Below, piece by piece: positions 30,895 through 39,325 of a stretch of 57,173 nucleotides of DNA. The translations under genes and the position numbers were made by a program. The notes beneath the pieces were generated by a model. It searched no databases and was not told the DNA's origin. It saw only the letters and a program-made list of their open reading frames with translations. Origin of the DNA: Prochloron didemni P4-Papua_New_Guinea (GTDB taxonomy: Bacteria; Cyanobacteriota; Cyanobacteriia; Cyanobacteriales; Prochloraceae). The stretch spans positions 1-57,173 of the forward strand of contig JH610891.1 of assembly GCA_000252485.1 (NCBI GenBank), written 5' to 3'. Within the stretch, counting starts at the first letter, position 1; the number at the start of each line of letters is the position of its first letter.

Positions 30895-32661
30895 ATGATG
30901 GATTTAAAAACAAACCTCTTAACCAGACGTAACTTCTTGCGTTTTACAACTGGAATTGGTATAGCAGTAGGTTTAGATGGACTGATTCCTCCCTATGCTC
31001 GCGGTCGTAGTATTAAGCAATCTCAAACTAAACCCAACTATCCCCATGTCATCAGTCTAAAAATTCAAGAAACTAAGCTGAAAATTGGCCAACGAGATGC
31101 CACAGCTTTAACTGTTAACGGCTCGATTCCAGCACCTTTAGTGCGTTTGCGTGAAGGACAACTTGCCACCATTGAAGTAACTAACCAGCTGAAAGAAGAT
31201 AGTTCTATCCACTGGCACGGCATCATTTTACCCCCTAATATGGATGGCGTACCGGGTATAAGTTTTGCAGGGATTAAACCGGGAGAAACCTTTATCTATA
31301 AGTTTCCCGTCACTCAGAGCGGTACTTACTGGTATCACAGTCACAGCGGATTGCAAGAACAAAAAGGACATTTCGGTCCAATTATTATCGATCCCATTGA
31401 ACCGGAGCCTTTTGAGTACAACAGAGATTATGTGGTGATGCTCTCGGATTGGACTTTTGAAGATCCTCACGCCATTCTGGCCAATCTCAAAAAAATGCCC
31501 ACTTTCTACAATTACCAGCGGCGAACAGTTGCCAATTTAGGGGAGGATTGGGAATGGCGAGGAATGCGCATGGACCCAGCGGATATTGCGGATGTCACAT
31601 CCGCAACCTATACCTATTTAATGAACGGTTTAGCTCCAGAAACCAACTGGACAGCTCTTTTTCAACCTGGAGAGAAAGTCAGATTGAGATTTATCAACTC
31701 TTCCGCTATGACTTTCTTTGACGTTCGCATTCCCGGTTTAAAAATGACCGTGGTTCAAGCAGACGGTCAGAACGTGCAACCTGTCACTGTAGATGAATTT
31801 AGAATCGGTACTGCTGAAACCTATGATGTCATTGTAGAACCTGAAGAGGAGCAAGCTTATACTATTTTTGCGGAAACCATGGATCGCAGCGGTTACGCTC
31901 GCGGGACATTAGCAATTGCTCCAGGAGCCAGCGCACCAATTCCCCAGCGTCGCCAGCGTCCCGTTCGTACTATGGCCGATATGGGGATGGACCACCATAT
32001 GTCTGGTCACCATATGTCTGGTCATGATATGTCCAGTCATGATATGTCTGGTCACCATATGTCTGGTCATGATATGTCTGGTCATGATATGTCTGGTCAT
32101 GATATGTCCAACAGTAATGGAGCAGTTCCCCACGGACCGGATAATCACGGTTTGGGAAATGCTGGAGTACCGATGATGGTCAAAAGTCGGTTGCACGAAC
32201 CTGGGGTTGGTTTGGAAAATACCGGAACTCGGGTCTTGGTTTATACGGATTTGCGCAGCGTATCTCCAGGAGAAGACCAAAGAAAACCGGAACGAGAATT
32301 AGAACTGCATCTTACCGGACATATGGAAAGGTATATGTGGTCTTTTGATGGGAAGAAATATTCCGAAGAAAAAGAAATTACTTTCTATAATGGAGAACGA
32401 TTGCGTTTAATCTTGGTTAACGACACCATGATGGAACATCCCATTCATCTACACGGAATGTGGATGGAATTAGACAATGGTGCGGGAAAATATAAACCGC
32501 GCAAGCATACTATTATCGTCAAACCTGCTGAAAGGCTACCAGTAGAAATAAATGTAGATGCGCCGGGAAAATGGGCATTTCATTGTCATCTGATCTATCA
32601 CATGAAAGTAGGAATGTTTCGTACTGTTGCTGTTGTCGATCGCCCCACGGGAGTAAGCTAA
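30895..32661 (+). CDS. copA: CopA-type multicopper oxidase (copper resistance)
   Basis: The 588-aa protein has a twin-arginine signal (TRRNFLRFTTGIG) and three cupredoxin domains with all copper ligands: IHWHG and YWYHSHSG for the trinuclear site, and HPIHLHGMW and HCHLIYHMKVGM for the type 1 and trinuclear sites. Between residues ~362 and 405 lies a repeat of about eight pentads (HHMSG, HDMSG) that should bind extra copper. It oxidises and stores periplasmic Cu(I). It is the first gene of a copper operon; copB starts at the next base after its stop. Confidence 0.92.
   Translation: MMDLKTNLLTRRNFLRFTTGIGIAVGLDGLIPPYARGRSIKQSQTKPNYPHVISLKIQETKLKIGQRDATALTVNGSIPAPLVRLREGQLATIEVTNQLKEDSSIHWHGIILPPNMDGVPGISFAGIKPGETFIYKFPVTQSGTYWYHSHSGLQEQKGHFGPIIIDPIEPEPFEYNRDYVVMLSDWTFEDPHAILANLKKMPTFYNYQRRTVANLGEDWEWRGMRMDPADIADVTSATYTYLMNGLAPETNWTALFQPGEKVRLRFINSSAMTFFDVRIPGLKMTVVQADGQNVQPVTVDEFRIGTAETYDVIVEPEEEQAYTIFAETMDRSGYARGTLAIAPGASAPIPQRRQRPVRTMADMGMDHHMSGHHMSGHDMSSHDMSGHHMSGHDMSGHDMSGHDMSNSNGAVPHGPDNHGLGNAGVPMMVKSRLHEPGVGLENTGTRVLVYTDLRSVSPGEDQRKPERELELHLTGHMERYMWSFDGKKYSEEKEITFYNGERLRLILVNDTMMEHPIHLHGMWMELDNGAGKYKPRKHTIIVKPAERLPVEINVDAPGKWAFHCHLIYHMKVGMFRTVAVVDRPTGVS
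31994..32112 (+). repeat. 15-bp tandem repeat coding (H/D)HMSG pentads
   Basis: Eight in-frame units of ATGTCTGGTCA(C/T)(C/G)AT type. Sequence identity between units is high, so the array can change length by slippage without a frameshift. Confidence 0.85.
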
Positions 32662-33516
32662 ATGCAGTTTAAAAATAGATATTACTCCCTCATTCTAACT
32701 GGATGGTTGAGTATTCTGGGAATTGGGTTTTCTTCTCCTCAAGTATTAGCTCAGGGACCAATTAAACACGATGTTCAAGTTACCAAGTTAAAACAATGGC
32801 AATTATCCCAGTACCATAATAGTAATAGTTCGGAAAAGACCAATGAAGAAGAATGGCCGGAACCCCTAAACGATAGTCCAACCTATTGGCTAATTCTGCT
32901 AGAAGAGTTGGAATATGCTACTAACAGTGGGGAAGATTCGTTTAATTGGGATCTTGTGAGTTGGGTTGGAGGTGACTACCAACGTCTTTGGATTAAAAGT
33001 GAAGGAGAGGTTGGTTTAGAAGAAGGTCATGGGGAAGGGGAAATTCAACTTCTATACGGTAAATTAATATCTCCTTTCTGGGATTTGCAACTAGGTTGGC
33101 GATACGAACAGTTATATGGAGATAAAGGTTCCGGTCGCGGTTTTGCCGTAATTGGTGTAGAAGGATTAGCTCCTTATTTCTTTGAAGTGGAGGGGTCTGT
33201 TTTTATCAGTCATGAGGGAGATATTTCCGCCAGATTGGAAGCGGAATACGAGTTGCTTCTTTCCCAAAGATTGGTGTTACAACCTTCTTTAGAAACTAAT
33301 ATTGCTCTTCAACAAGTAGAGGAATTTGGTGTTGGTTCCGGGATTAACGATCTTGAGCTAGGTTTGCGATTGCGTTACGAATTTAGCCGTAATGTTGCTC
33401 CCTATGTTGGGATTAATTGGACTAGAAAGTTTGGGGATACTGCTGACTTTGCCAGGGAGGAAGGAGAAAGTGTAGATGACCTGAAAGTTTTAGGTGGAGT
33501 GAGATTGTTATTTTGA
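32662..33516 (+). CDS. copB: CopB-like copper resistance outer-membrane protein
   Basis: The 284-aa protein has a signal peptide (LILTGWLSILGIGFSSPQVLA) followed by a beta-rich region typical of CopB/PcoB: WDLVSWVGGDYQRLWIKSEG, LLYGKLISPFWDLQLGWRYE, and the C-terminal YVGINWTRKFGDTADFAREE and VLGGVRLLF ending in an aromatic/hydrophobic strand. It probably forms a small outer-membrane barrel. The Met-rich N-terminal segment of proteobacterial CopB is missing. Its ATG directly follows the copA stop. Confidence 0.85.
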   Translation: MQFKNRYYSLILTGWLSILGIGFSSPQVLAQGPIKHDVQVTKLKQWQLSQYHNSNSSEKTNEEEWPEPLNDSPTYWLILLEELEYATNSGEDSFNWDLVSWVGGDYQRLWIKSEGEVGLEEGHGEGEIQLLYGKLISPFWDLQLGWRYEQLYGDKGSGRGFAVIGVEGLAPYFFEVEGSVFISHEGDISARLEAEYELLLSQRLVLQPSLETNIALQQVEEFGVGSGINDLELGLRLRYEFSRNVAPYVGINWTRKFGDTADFAREEGESVDDLKVLGGVRLLF

Positions 33517-33522
33517 ATTAGG

Positions 33523-33640
33523 TTTTGTTGTTGGTTGTTTGTTATTTGTTGTTTGTTATTTGTTCTTGGTTGTTGGTTACTGGTTGTTGGTTATTTGTTG
33601 TTGTTTGTTGTAGGTGGAGTGAGATTATTATTTTGAATTA
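33523..33640. repeat. TTGTTGGTTGTTTG-type repeats with duplicated copB 3' end
   Basis: Heptamers of TTGTTGG/TTGTTTG/TTATTTG type fill 33523-33610. GTAGGTGGAGTGAGATT, a copy of the copB tail at 33495-33516, then recurs at 33611-33640, so the array is flanked by direct copies of ~28 bp. Confidence 0.75.
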
Positions 33641-33937
33641 TAGCGCTTCGCGGTGCCCTATTTACAATAATTTTATCTAATCTCTCTTTCCTCCTCTCTC
33701 TGTGTCCTCTGCGTCTCTGTGGTTATTTAATTCTTAAGTTGTTGTCAAGTCACCAGCGCTAACTGCTATAGTTTATTAAATCGTAGGTTGGGTTGAGGCA
33801 CGAAACCCAACAGTATTTTTTCTTTTAGGTAACAAAGCAAAAAAATATCACTCTTCTCCTGGTTCAAGGGAGAAATAAATTGATCTAAAATTCTGAATCT
33901 AAATAATAACAAGAAAAATTATTGATTGGTACGGGAA

Positions 33938-34324
33938 ATGAAACACAAAAACAATTCAATCTTAATGAGTAGTGCTATTATTTTTAGCAGTTTACTCCTA
34001 TTAGCTAATCCTTTGTTGGCTCATAATGGCAATCCCCATAATGAGAGAAAATCAGAACAAGGATTAAAAAGAGAAGAGCCATCTGACCCTGCTAAGATAG
34101 AGATGGAAATGAAAACAGAGACCAAGATTTTTACAGAGATAGGGAGTGAAGAACAGTTATTGTTTGAATCTAGTTGGGAAAATGAAGATACAACAGCAAT
34201 AGAGAATGCCCAACAGTCAACTTTAATTAATCTGCTGCCACAACCAGGAGAGTGGATATTTTTATTATTAGTACTCAGTCCATTTGGTCTGTTTTCTTTG
34301 AAAAGATGGAGCTACACAAAATAA
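33938..34324 (+). CDS. Small secreted/anchored protein of the copper operon
   Basis: 128 aa from ATG 33938. The signal peptide (ILMSSAIIFSSLLLLANPLLA) is followed by HNGNPHNE, an acidic/Met-containing stretch (EMEMKTETK), and a C-terminal membrane helix (WIFLLLVLSPFGLFSL) with a basic tail. No family recognised. Position between copB and the PepSY gene suggests a periplasmic metal-related role. A 420-bp gap separates it from copB and holds repeats only. Confidence 0.6.
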   Translation: MKHKNNSILMSSAIIFSSLLLLANPLLAHNGNPHNERKSEQGLKREEPSDPAKIEMEMKTETKIFTEIGSEEQLLFESSWENEDTTAIENAQQSTLINLLPQPGEWIFLLLVLSPFGLFSLKRWSYTK

Positions 34325-34395
34325 AATTCTCTAACTCTCAAGTTTTCTCAAGTTTTCTCAGTTAGTTGATATTTTTTCTAGGAGTTGAATTAATT

Positions 34396-34788
34396 GTGAG
34401 TCTAATTAATAAAGCACGTATCCGTCAAATTCACGCACAACTTGCCCCCATTATGATTTTCCCACTGTTACTCACTGTAATTACAGGTTCTCTATTTCAA
34501 GTGGCGGCACTCACTAATAATGTAGATAATTTTATCTGGCTTTTAGATTGGCATAGAGGTAAGTTCGGTCGGATTAATTTAGAAATGATTTATCCTTTTC
34601 TCAATGCCTTTGGTTTACTCATGGTTGGTACTACAGGAATTACCATTTGGCTCCAAACTCGGTCTCGACGTAAATTACCTCATGAGTTCAAGAAACGCTA
34701 TAGTAAGGATGTTAATCAAAAGCAAATGGGGATAATTGATGCGGTTATTATTGGTGGAAGACGAACCGGATTTAGGAGCGGCAATTAA
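34396..34788 (+). CDS. PepSY-associated membrane protein
   Basis: ~130 aa if the GTG at 34396 is used, which is preceded by TAGGAG at 11 bp; a longer frame opens at 34366. Two membrane helices: LAPIMIFPLLLTVITGSLFQ and MIYPFLNAFGLLMVGTTGIT. The pattern RxxHxxLAPIxxxPLLLTxxTG is that of PepSY-associated TM proteins, often next to copper regulators. Its last ~17 codons overlap the response regulator start, so the two are translationally coupled. Confidence 0.7.
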   Translation: MSLINKARIRQIHAQLAPIMIFPLLLTVITGSLFQVAALTNNVDNFIWLLDWHRGKFGRINLEMIYPFLNAFGLLMVGTTGITIWLQTRSRRKLPHEFKKRYSKDVNQKQMGIIDAVIIGGRRTGFRSGN

Positions 34789-35428
34789 AAAAACTTTGGT
34801 TCGAGAAGCTTATATTGTAGATTGGGTTTTGGATGGTGCTGAAGCATGGAATTATTTGGATAGTCAGTGGACTGAATATACCCTTGCGATTGTGGATTGG
34901 TTGCTCCCCGGACTGTCGGGGTTAAATTTAGTAAAAAAGGCGCGGGCGCATGGGTATTTAACACCTATTTTAATGCTGACTGCTAAGGATACGGAAGCAG
35001 ATAAAGTAACTGGTTTGGATGGGGGAGCTGACGACTATTTGGTTAAGCCTTTCGGCATGGCAGAATTGTTAGCAAGACTGCGAGCTTTACAAAGGCGACC
35101 TCCTCAGTTACAACCTAAACAATTGCAAGTGGGTGGCTTTACTTTAGATTACCAAACTCATACTGTTTGGTATCAAGATATTTCCGGAGAAAATAAAATA
35201 ATTGATTTGACATTGAAAGAATTTCAATTGTTAGAGTATTTTTTACAACATCCCAATCAAGTTTTGAGTCGCGAGCGCATTTTAGATCGACTTTGGGAAA
35301 TAGGGGCTGTTCCCATGAGTAATGTAGTTGCCGCTCAAATACGTTTGTTGCGGAAAAAACTTGCTCGATATAACTGCCATATGACAATTGAAACTGTCTA
35401 TGGTTTGGGGTACAGGTTTGTTACTTAG
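34739..35428 (+). CDS. OmpR-family response regulator of the copper operon
   Basis: 229 aa from ATG 34739. Receiver domain with LVEDEPDLG, phospho-acceptor in IVDWLLPGLSG, LTAKD and the switch Lys in DDYLVKPFG; then a winged-helix domain (FTLDYQTHTVWY, LTLKEFQLLEYFLQHP, VYGLGYRF). By context and partner kinase it probably senses copper through the CopR/S route known in Synechocystis, acting on its own operon. Confidence 0.88.
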   Translation: MRLLLVEDEPDLGAAIKKTLVREAYIVDWVLDGAEAWNYLDSQWTEYTLAIVDWLLPGLSGLNLVKKARAHGYLTPILMLTAKDTEADKVTGLDGGADDYLVKPFGMAELLARLRALQRRPPQLQPKQLQVGGFTLDYQTHTVWYQDISGENKIIDLTLKEFQLLEYFLQHPNQVLSRERILDRLWEIGAVPMSNVVAAQIRLLRKKLARYNCHMTIETVYGLGYRFVT

Positions 35429-35475
35429 TTATTGGTTATTTGTTGTTTGTTATTTGTTTTTAGTAGAAAGTTAAT

Positions 35476-36834
35476 ATGGAGCAAAATAAGCTATTTAGAG
35501 AAACTCGCTGGCGATTGGCTATTTGGTATAGTGGAGTGATGGGAGTTATTTTAACTATCTCAGCTTTGGGAGTATATGAGGCTATTGCTCATGCTCATCG
35601 AATAACCATAGATCGAGAAGTAGAATCTGTTGCTAGTACCCTTAAAGATACCCTAGAATCCTCACTGAAAGAAGCTGGTCAATTAGAACCAGAAATAAAA
35701 AACATTTTGCCATCATTGTGCTTTTTGCCAGCTAGTTGTTTGAATGGAACCAAGAATGCTAAAGAATATTTTGAACCTCAAATATATGGGCAAAACTATT
35801 ATATAATTTTTTTGGACAATCAAAGAGAATTGTTGGCTTTAGGAGGTGATATACCTGAAGAATTCAAGTTAACTGAGAACGGGAATAAATGGTATACTTT
35901 TAAAGCTAAAAATAATCATCGTTATCGACAAATAACTTTACTTTTACAAACTGAAGCTAAAAATAATTGGGGCTATTTACAATTAGGGCGCTCTATGGTC
36001 GATTTCGATGATTATATGGCAGCAATAAGATGGATTATGTTGCTGGGATTACCTGTGACAACGATTTTAGTTAGTGGAGCAAGTTGGTGGTTAGCGGGAT
36101 TGGCAATGAAACCTATTTATCAATCCTATCGCCAAATTCAACAATTTACTGCCGATGCTGCCCATGAATTACGCACTCCTTTAGCTGCAATTAGAGCAAC
36201 AGTAGAATCCAGTTTAAGATTGTCTTCTTTAACAGAAGAAGAAATAAAATCTACTTTGGAAGTAGTTCAGCGTCAAAATTATCGCCTTTCTCAATTAGTG
36301 GGAGATTTATTGTTATTAACCCGGATGGATCGCCAGATTTTACCGCTTACCACAACAGGAGAAGATTTAGTATTACTTCAAGATGCTGTTAACGATATTC
36401 TAGAAGAATTAGCTGCTTTAGCTAGAAGGACTAATGTAGAATTAAAGCTAGATTTTAAAATTGAAAAAATTCTCAAGGTGAAAGGAAATGAAACTCAGTT
36501 GTATCGAGCTATAATTAATTTAGTCACTAATGCTATTAATTATACTCCCCATGGAGGGAGAGTTATTCTAATTTTAGATTGCTCTCACGGTTTTGCTTTA
36601 ATTAAAGTTCAAGATACGGGAATTGGTATTGGGATTGTAGAACAAAAGCGGATTTTCGAGCGATTTTATCGAGTGGAGGACCATCGGTCTCGCAATACCG
36701 GAGGGTTTGGTTTGGGTTTACCTATTGCAAAGGCAATCGCTCTTTCTCATGGAGGTAATATTGAAGTAGAAAGCGAGTTAGGTAAAGGTAGTACTTTTAC
36801 CATGAAATTACCTTATATAAAAGTTGATAGTTGA
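35476..36834 (+). CDS. Sensor histidine kinase of the copper operon
   Basis: The 452-aa protein has two membrane helices (~18-38 and ~185-205) around a ~145-residue periplasmic sensor domain, then HisKA with the phospho-acceptor His in DAAHELRTPLAAI, and a HATPase domain with NLVTNAINYTPHGG, VQDTGIGIG and GFGLGLPIAKAIA. The arrangement is that of CusS/CopS kinases. A short tandem repeat separates it from the response regulator. Confidence 0.88.
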   Translation: MEQNKLFRETRWRLAIWYSGVMGVILTISALGVYEAIAHAHRITIDREVESVASTLKDTLESSLKEAGQLEPEIKNILPSLCFLPASCLNGTKNAKEYFEPQIYGQNYYIIFLDNQRELLALGGDIPEEFKLTENGNKWYTFKAKNNHRYRQITLLLQTEAKNNWGYLQLGRSMVDFDDYMAAIRWIMLLGLPVTTILVSGASWWLAGLAMKPIYQSYRQIQQFTADAAHELRTPLAAIRATVESSLRLSSLTEEEIKSTLEVVQRQNYRLSQLVGDLLLLTRMDRQILPLTTTGEDLVLLQDAVNDILEELAALARRTNVELKLDFKIEKILKVKGNETQLYRAIINLVTNAINYTPHGGRVILILDCSHGFALIKVQDTGIGIGIVEQKRIFERFYRVEDHRSRNTGGFGLGLPIAKAIALSHGGNIEVESELGKGSTFTMKLPYIKVDS

Positions 36835-36989
36835 TAGTTGGTTATTGGTTGTTTGTTGTTTGTTGTTAGAGAGAGGGATTATAAAACTCGGTTGGTTAAG
36901 CCAAAACTTTATCGTAAATATCGGCGATTGTTAGAGTTAAACTAACTGATTTTAATTCTAAACTATCTTATTTGTAAAAATTGCACTAA

Positions 36990-37073
36990 AAATAACCAAT
37001 AACAAATAACCAATAACAAATAACCAATAACAAATAACCAATAACAAATAACCAATAACAAATAACCAATAAC
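36990..37073. repeat. AACCAATAACAAAT tandem repeat
   Basis: About six 14-bp units between the kinase and the GTPase gene on the opposite strand. Confidence 0.85.
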
Positions 37074-37102
37074 AAAAATCCCCCAACAATCGCGGGGGAT
37101 TT
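37074..37102 (-). terminator. Terminator of the DUF697 GTPase gene
   Basis: AAATCCCCC/GGGGGATTT hairpin with a T-rich tail in the minus direction, 23 bp after the stop codon. Confidence 0.8.
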
Positions 37103-37124
37103 AGAGGAACATTCTTGATTTAAC

Positions 37125-38549
37125 TCATACAGCTTGAGCTGTTTTTGGAGACAAACGAGTCAAAGCTTGCTGAACAAAACCTTGGAGAAAAGCAGTTCTT
37201 TGATTGCGAGCAAATACTTGCTTTAGTTTTTCTCCTAACCTTGCCAAATTAAACTCTTCTTCCGATGCAACGCTAAGATCCCGTTCTTGGAAATATTCAA
37301 TCAAACTCAAACCAGCTATCCTGGTTAAATAAGCAGCGCTCACCCCCTGGATAGCACCCCCAGCAACGTAGGTAACAGCATTAGTTTTCAGCATGCTGCC
37401 GATAGTTTGAGTAGACAGTTCTACTAACCCCAACTTAAGCATTAATTGCCCGATAGTTCCAGCTGCCTCTTGGGCTTGAGCGAGAGAGAATTTATCTTGG
37501 TAGATATAGCTCATATCCACCAGCATCTGACCGTTAATAGCTACTGTTGCCAATAAATCCAAGGCTGCCACTGGATTGGCAAATGCTGCTGCAGCGGCAA
37601 TCCACTGATATTTTTCCACCACAGGAACAGCGCGATCGCGCCTTACTCCATTCAAAATTTCCTTGGCTTGTTCTTTCACGCCGACAGCTTGTCGCCAAGT
37701 ACTAGCCAAAACTAATTGCTTTCTTTCTCGCTCCACAATTGCTGTCAGGCGATGGATGGCACTCCCTACTTCCGGTTTCTGTTCTTCCATCCATTCTTGA
37801 ACGGAACCATCTGCTTGATGTTGTTTGACCTTCAGCGGCACGGGAGCGGCAGCAACAGCCAATACATCTTCTTCTTCGATTATAGCTTCTACTTTGTGGC
37901 GCAACTTTTGCCAGATAATACCCCGTTCTACAGGCAAATACCGGTCTTGCTGATTGAAAATTAACAATACCCGCACTCTAGCAGTTGCCAATTTTTGCAA
38001 CACTTGCCATTCCGAATCGGTTAAATCTCCTGCAGTGACAAAGAGAACCAAATCCGAATCTAAGGCTGATTCTAAACTATCTGTTGTGGTCAATAAGGGT
38101 GCTGTTTCTATCCAGCTGAGATTGCTCCCTATATTCTCCTGAGTTAATAGTTCCTTTAAGCTAGTTTTCCCTACTTGCTTGCCCCCAGTCACCGCCAACT
38201 GTAGCGACTGCCGTTCTAAAGATGGGGCTAATTGAGCTAATTGTTGCTTTAACAGAGAGACATCCCGATCGGGTGCTTCCGTCTCCAAAAAAGAAATAGC
38301 CTTTTCCGCAAGGGCGATGGCTTCCTTAACAGCTTCCTTATTTAAAGGAGAAACTGCTCCAGAAGATACCGGGGCAAAATTCACTTTCTGTTTCAACCAC
38401 CAAAAACCGCCACCGAGAGCCACTGCCCCCACCACTGTCAACTCTCCCATCTCTACGAGAGAGGAATTTACAACACTGTCCCAGAGCCAAAGTCCAGCCG
38501 ATAAGCCAATTCCGCCTATTAAAATCGGTTTGTGTAATTTAAATGCCAT
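37125..38549 (-). CDS. DUF697 membrane protein with decayed GTPase domain
   Basis: 474 aa from ATG 38549, which has a purine-rich leader. Two membrane helices at the N-terminus (IGGIGLSAGLWLWDSVV, VVGAVALGGGFWWL) are followed by a GTPase-like domain whose motifs are weak (G1 GGKQVGKTSLKEL; G4 NQQD for NKxD; no DxxG) and a C-terminal DUF697 helical region. It is a paralogue of the protein at 16845-18215 and probably no longer hydrolyses GTP as a classical G protein. Confidence 0.78.
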   Translation of the reverse strand: MAFKLHKPILIGGIGLSAGLWLWDSVVNSSLVEMGELTVVGAVALGGGFWWLKQKVNFAPVSSGAVSPLNKEAVKEAIALAEKAISFLETEAPDRDVSLLKQQLAQLAPSLERQSLQLAVTGGKQVGKTSLKELLTQENIGSNLSWIETAPLLTTTDSLESALDSDLVLFVTAGDLTDSEWQVLQKLATARVRVLLIFNQQDRYLPVERGIIWQKLRHKVEAIIEEEDVLAVAAAPVPLKVKQHQADGSVQEWMEEQKPEVGSAIHRLTAIVERERKQLVLASTWRQAVGVKEQAKEILNGVRRDRAVPVVEKYQWIAAAAAFANPVAALDLLATVAINGQMLVDMSYIYQDKFSLAQAQEAAGTIGQLMLKLGLVELSTQTIGSMLKTNAVTYVAGGAIQGVSAAYLTRIAGLSLIEYFQERDLSVASEEEFNLARLGEKLKQVFARNQRTAFLQGFVQQALTRLSPKTAQAV

Positions 38550-38616
38550 GGTTTCACCCCCAAGGGAGTATTTTTGATAATTTTGATAATTGAGAAAACA
38601 ATCTTTATTTATACTA

Positions 38617-39126
38617 CTACTGTCCATCCCCAGCGAGAAAAACTTTAACCTGTTGGAGAATTTGTTCTAACTCCGTTAGAATTGCTTTAGCCTCCTGGAG
38701 ATTGTTTACTTTCGCTTGCTTTTCCAACTTTGCAGCCAGCTCCGGCATCCATCTGACTCCAAGATAGGCAGAACTGCCTTTAAGTTGATGGATTAAGTGG
38801 GTGAGAGAGGTTGCTTCACCTCTAGTTTCCGCTTCTTGTGCCTCTTGGATTATTCGGTCAGCCTCTTGAGCAAATACCTCCAACAGTTCTGCGAACAATC
38901 TGCATCTCCACCAGTATATTTGTGCAGGCGATCGACATCAATGGGAGATTGGTTGGCGGATGTTGGCGATTTGGGATTTGGCATGGGCATTTCTGCTTTG
39001 CTGTGCTGGCGAATATTAGCACGAGACCACTTTTCCAGCATAGCCGATAATTCCTTCATTTTTACTGGCATCATCTACCACCAGAATCAAAAAGTTTTGA
39101 GGTTGAAAAGTGTCTTGATTTAACAT
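38617..39126 (-). pseudogene. REC-HPt protein with most of the receiver domain deleted
   Basis: From ATG 39126 the frame reads NFLILVVDD, the start of a receiver domain, then jumps to its very end (PVKMKELSAMLEKW). A linker (IDVDRLHKYTGGDAD) follows and, after a frameshift near 38895, the HPt domain continues (ELLEVFAQEADRII, HQLKGSSAYLG with the phospho-His) to 38617. The HPt part alone still has a 93-codon frame with an ATG and could be expressed, but the gene as a whole is broken. Confidence 0.7.
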
Positions 39127-39325
39127 AATATCTAAATTTTAATTAGTTATATCATGTCCGATTGCATCGTCATTGTATAATTGGGGTGCGATCGCCAACC
39201 CCAACCCAGTCCCCTCATAGATACTTTAGCTCATGAACAGAGCAAAATTGCTTAATTTCACTCAGCAAAATCTTTCAACGTCAATTGCTATAAAATGAAC
39301 CTAGTCCCATTCCAGAAAAATCCCC

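Noticed and set aside
31909-32280. Antisense frame over the copA repeat (IMTRH repeats)
   Set aside because: The repetitive peptide is merely the reverse reading of the HMSG-coding tandem repeat.
34366-34395. Upstream start for the PepSY-associated protein
   Set aside because: The extra ten residues begin at a T-rich TTG with no ribosome site. The GTG at 34396 has a TAGGAG upstream and begins nearer the family's usual start.
36990-37073. CRISPR array
   Set aside because: The repeat unit is 14 bp with no spacers between copies. It is a simple tandem repeat like others in the window, and no cas gene is present.
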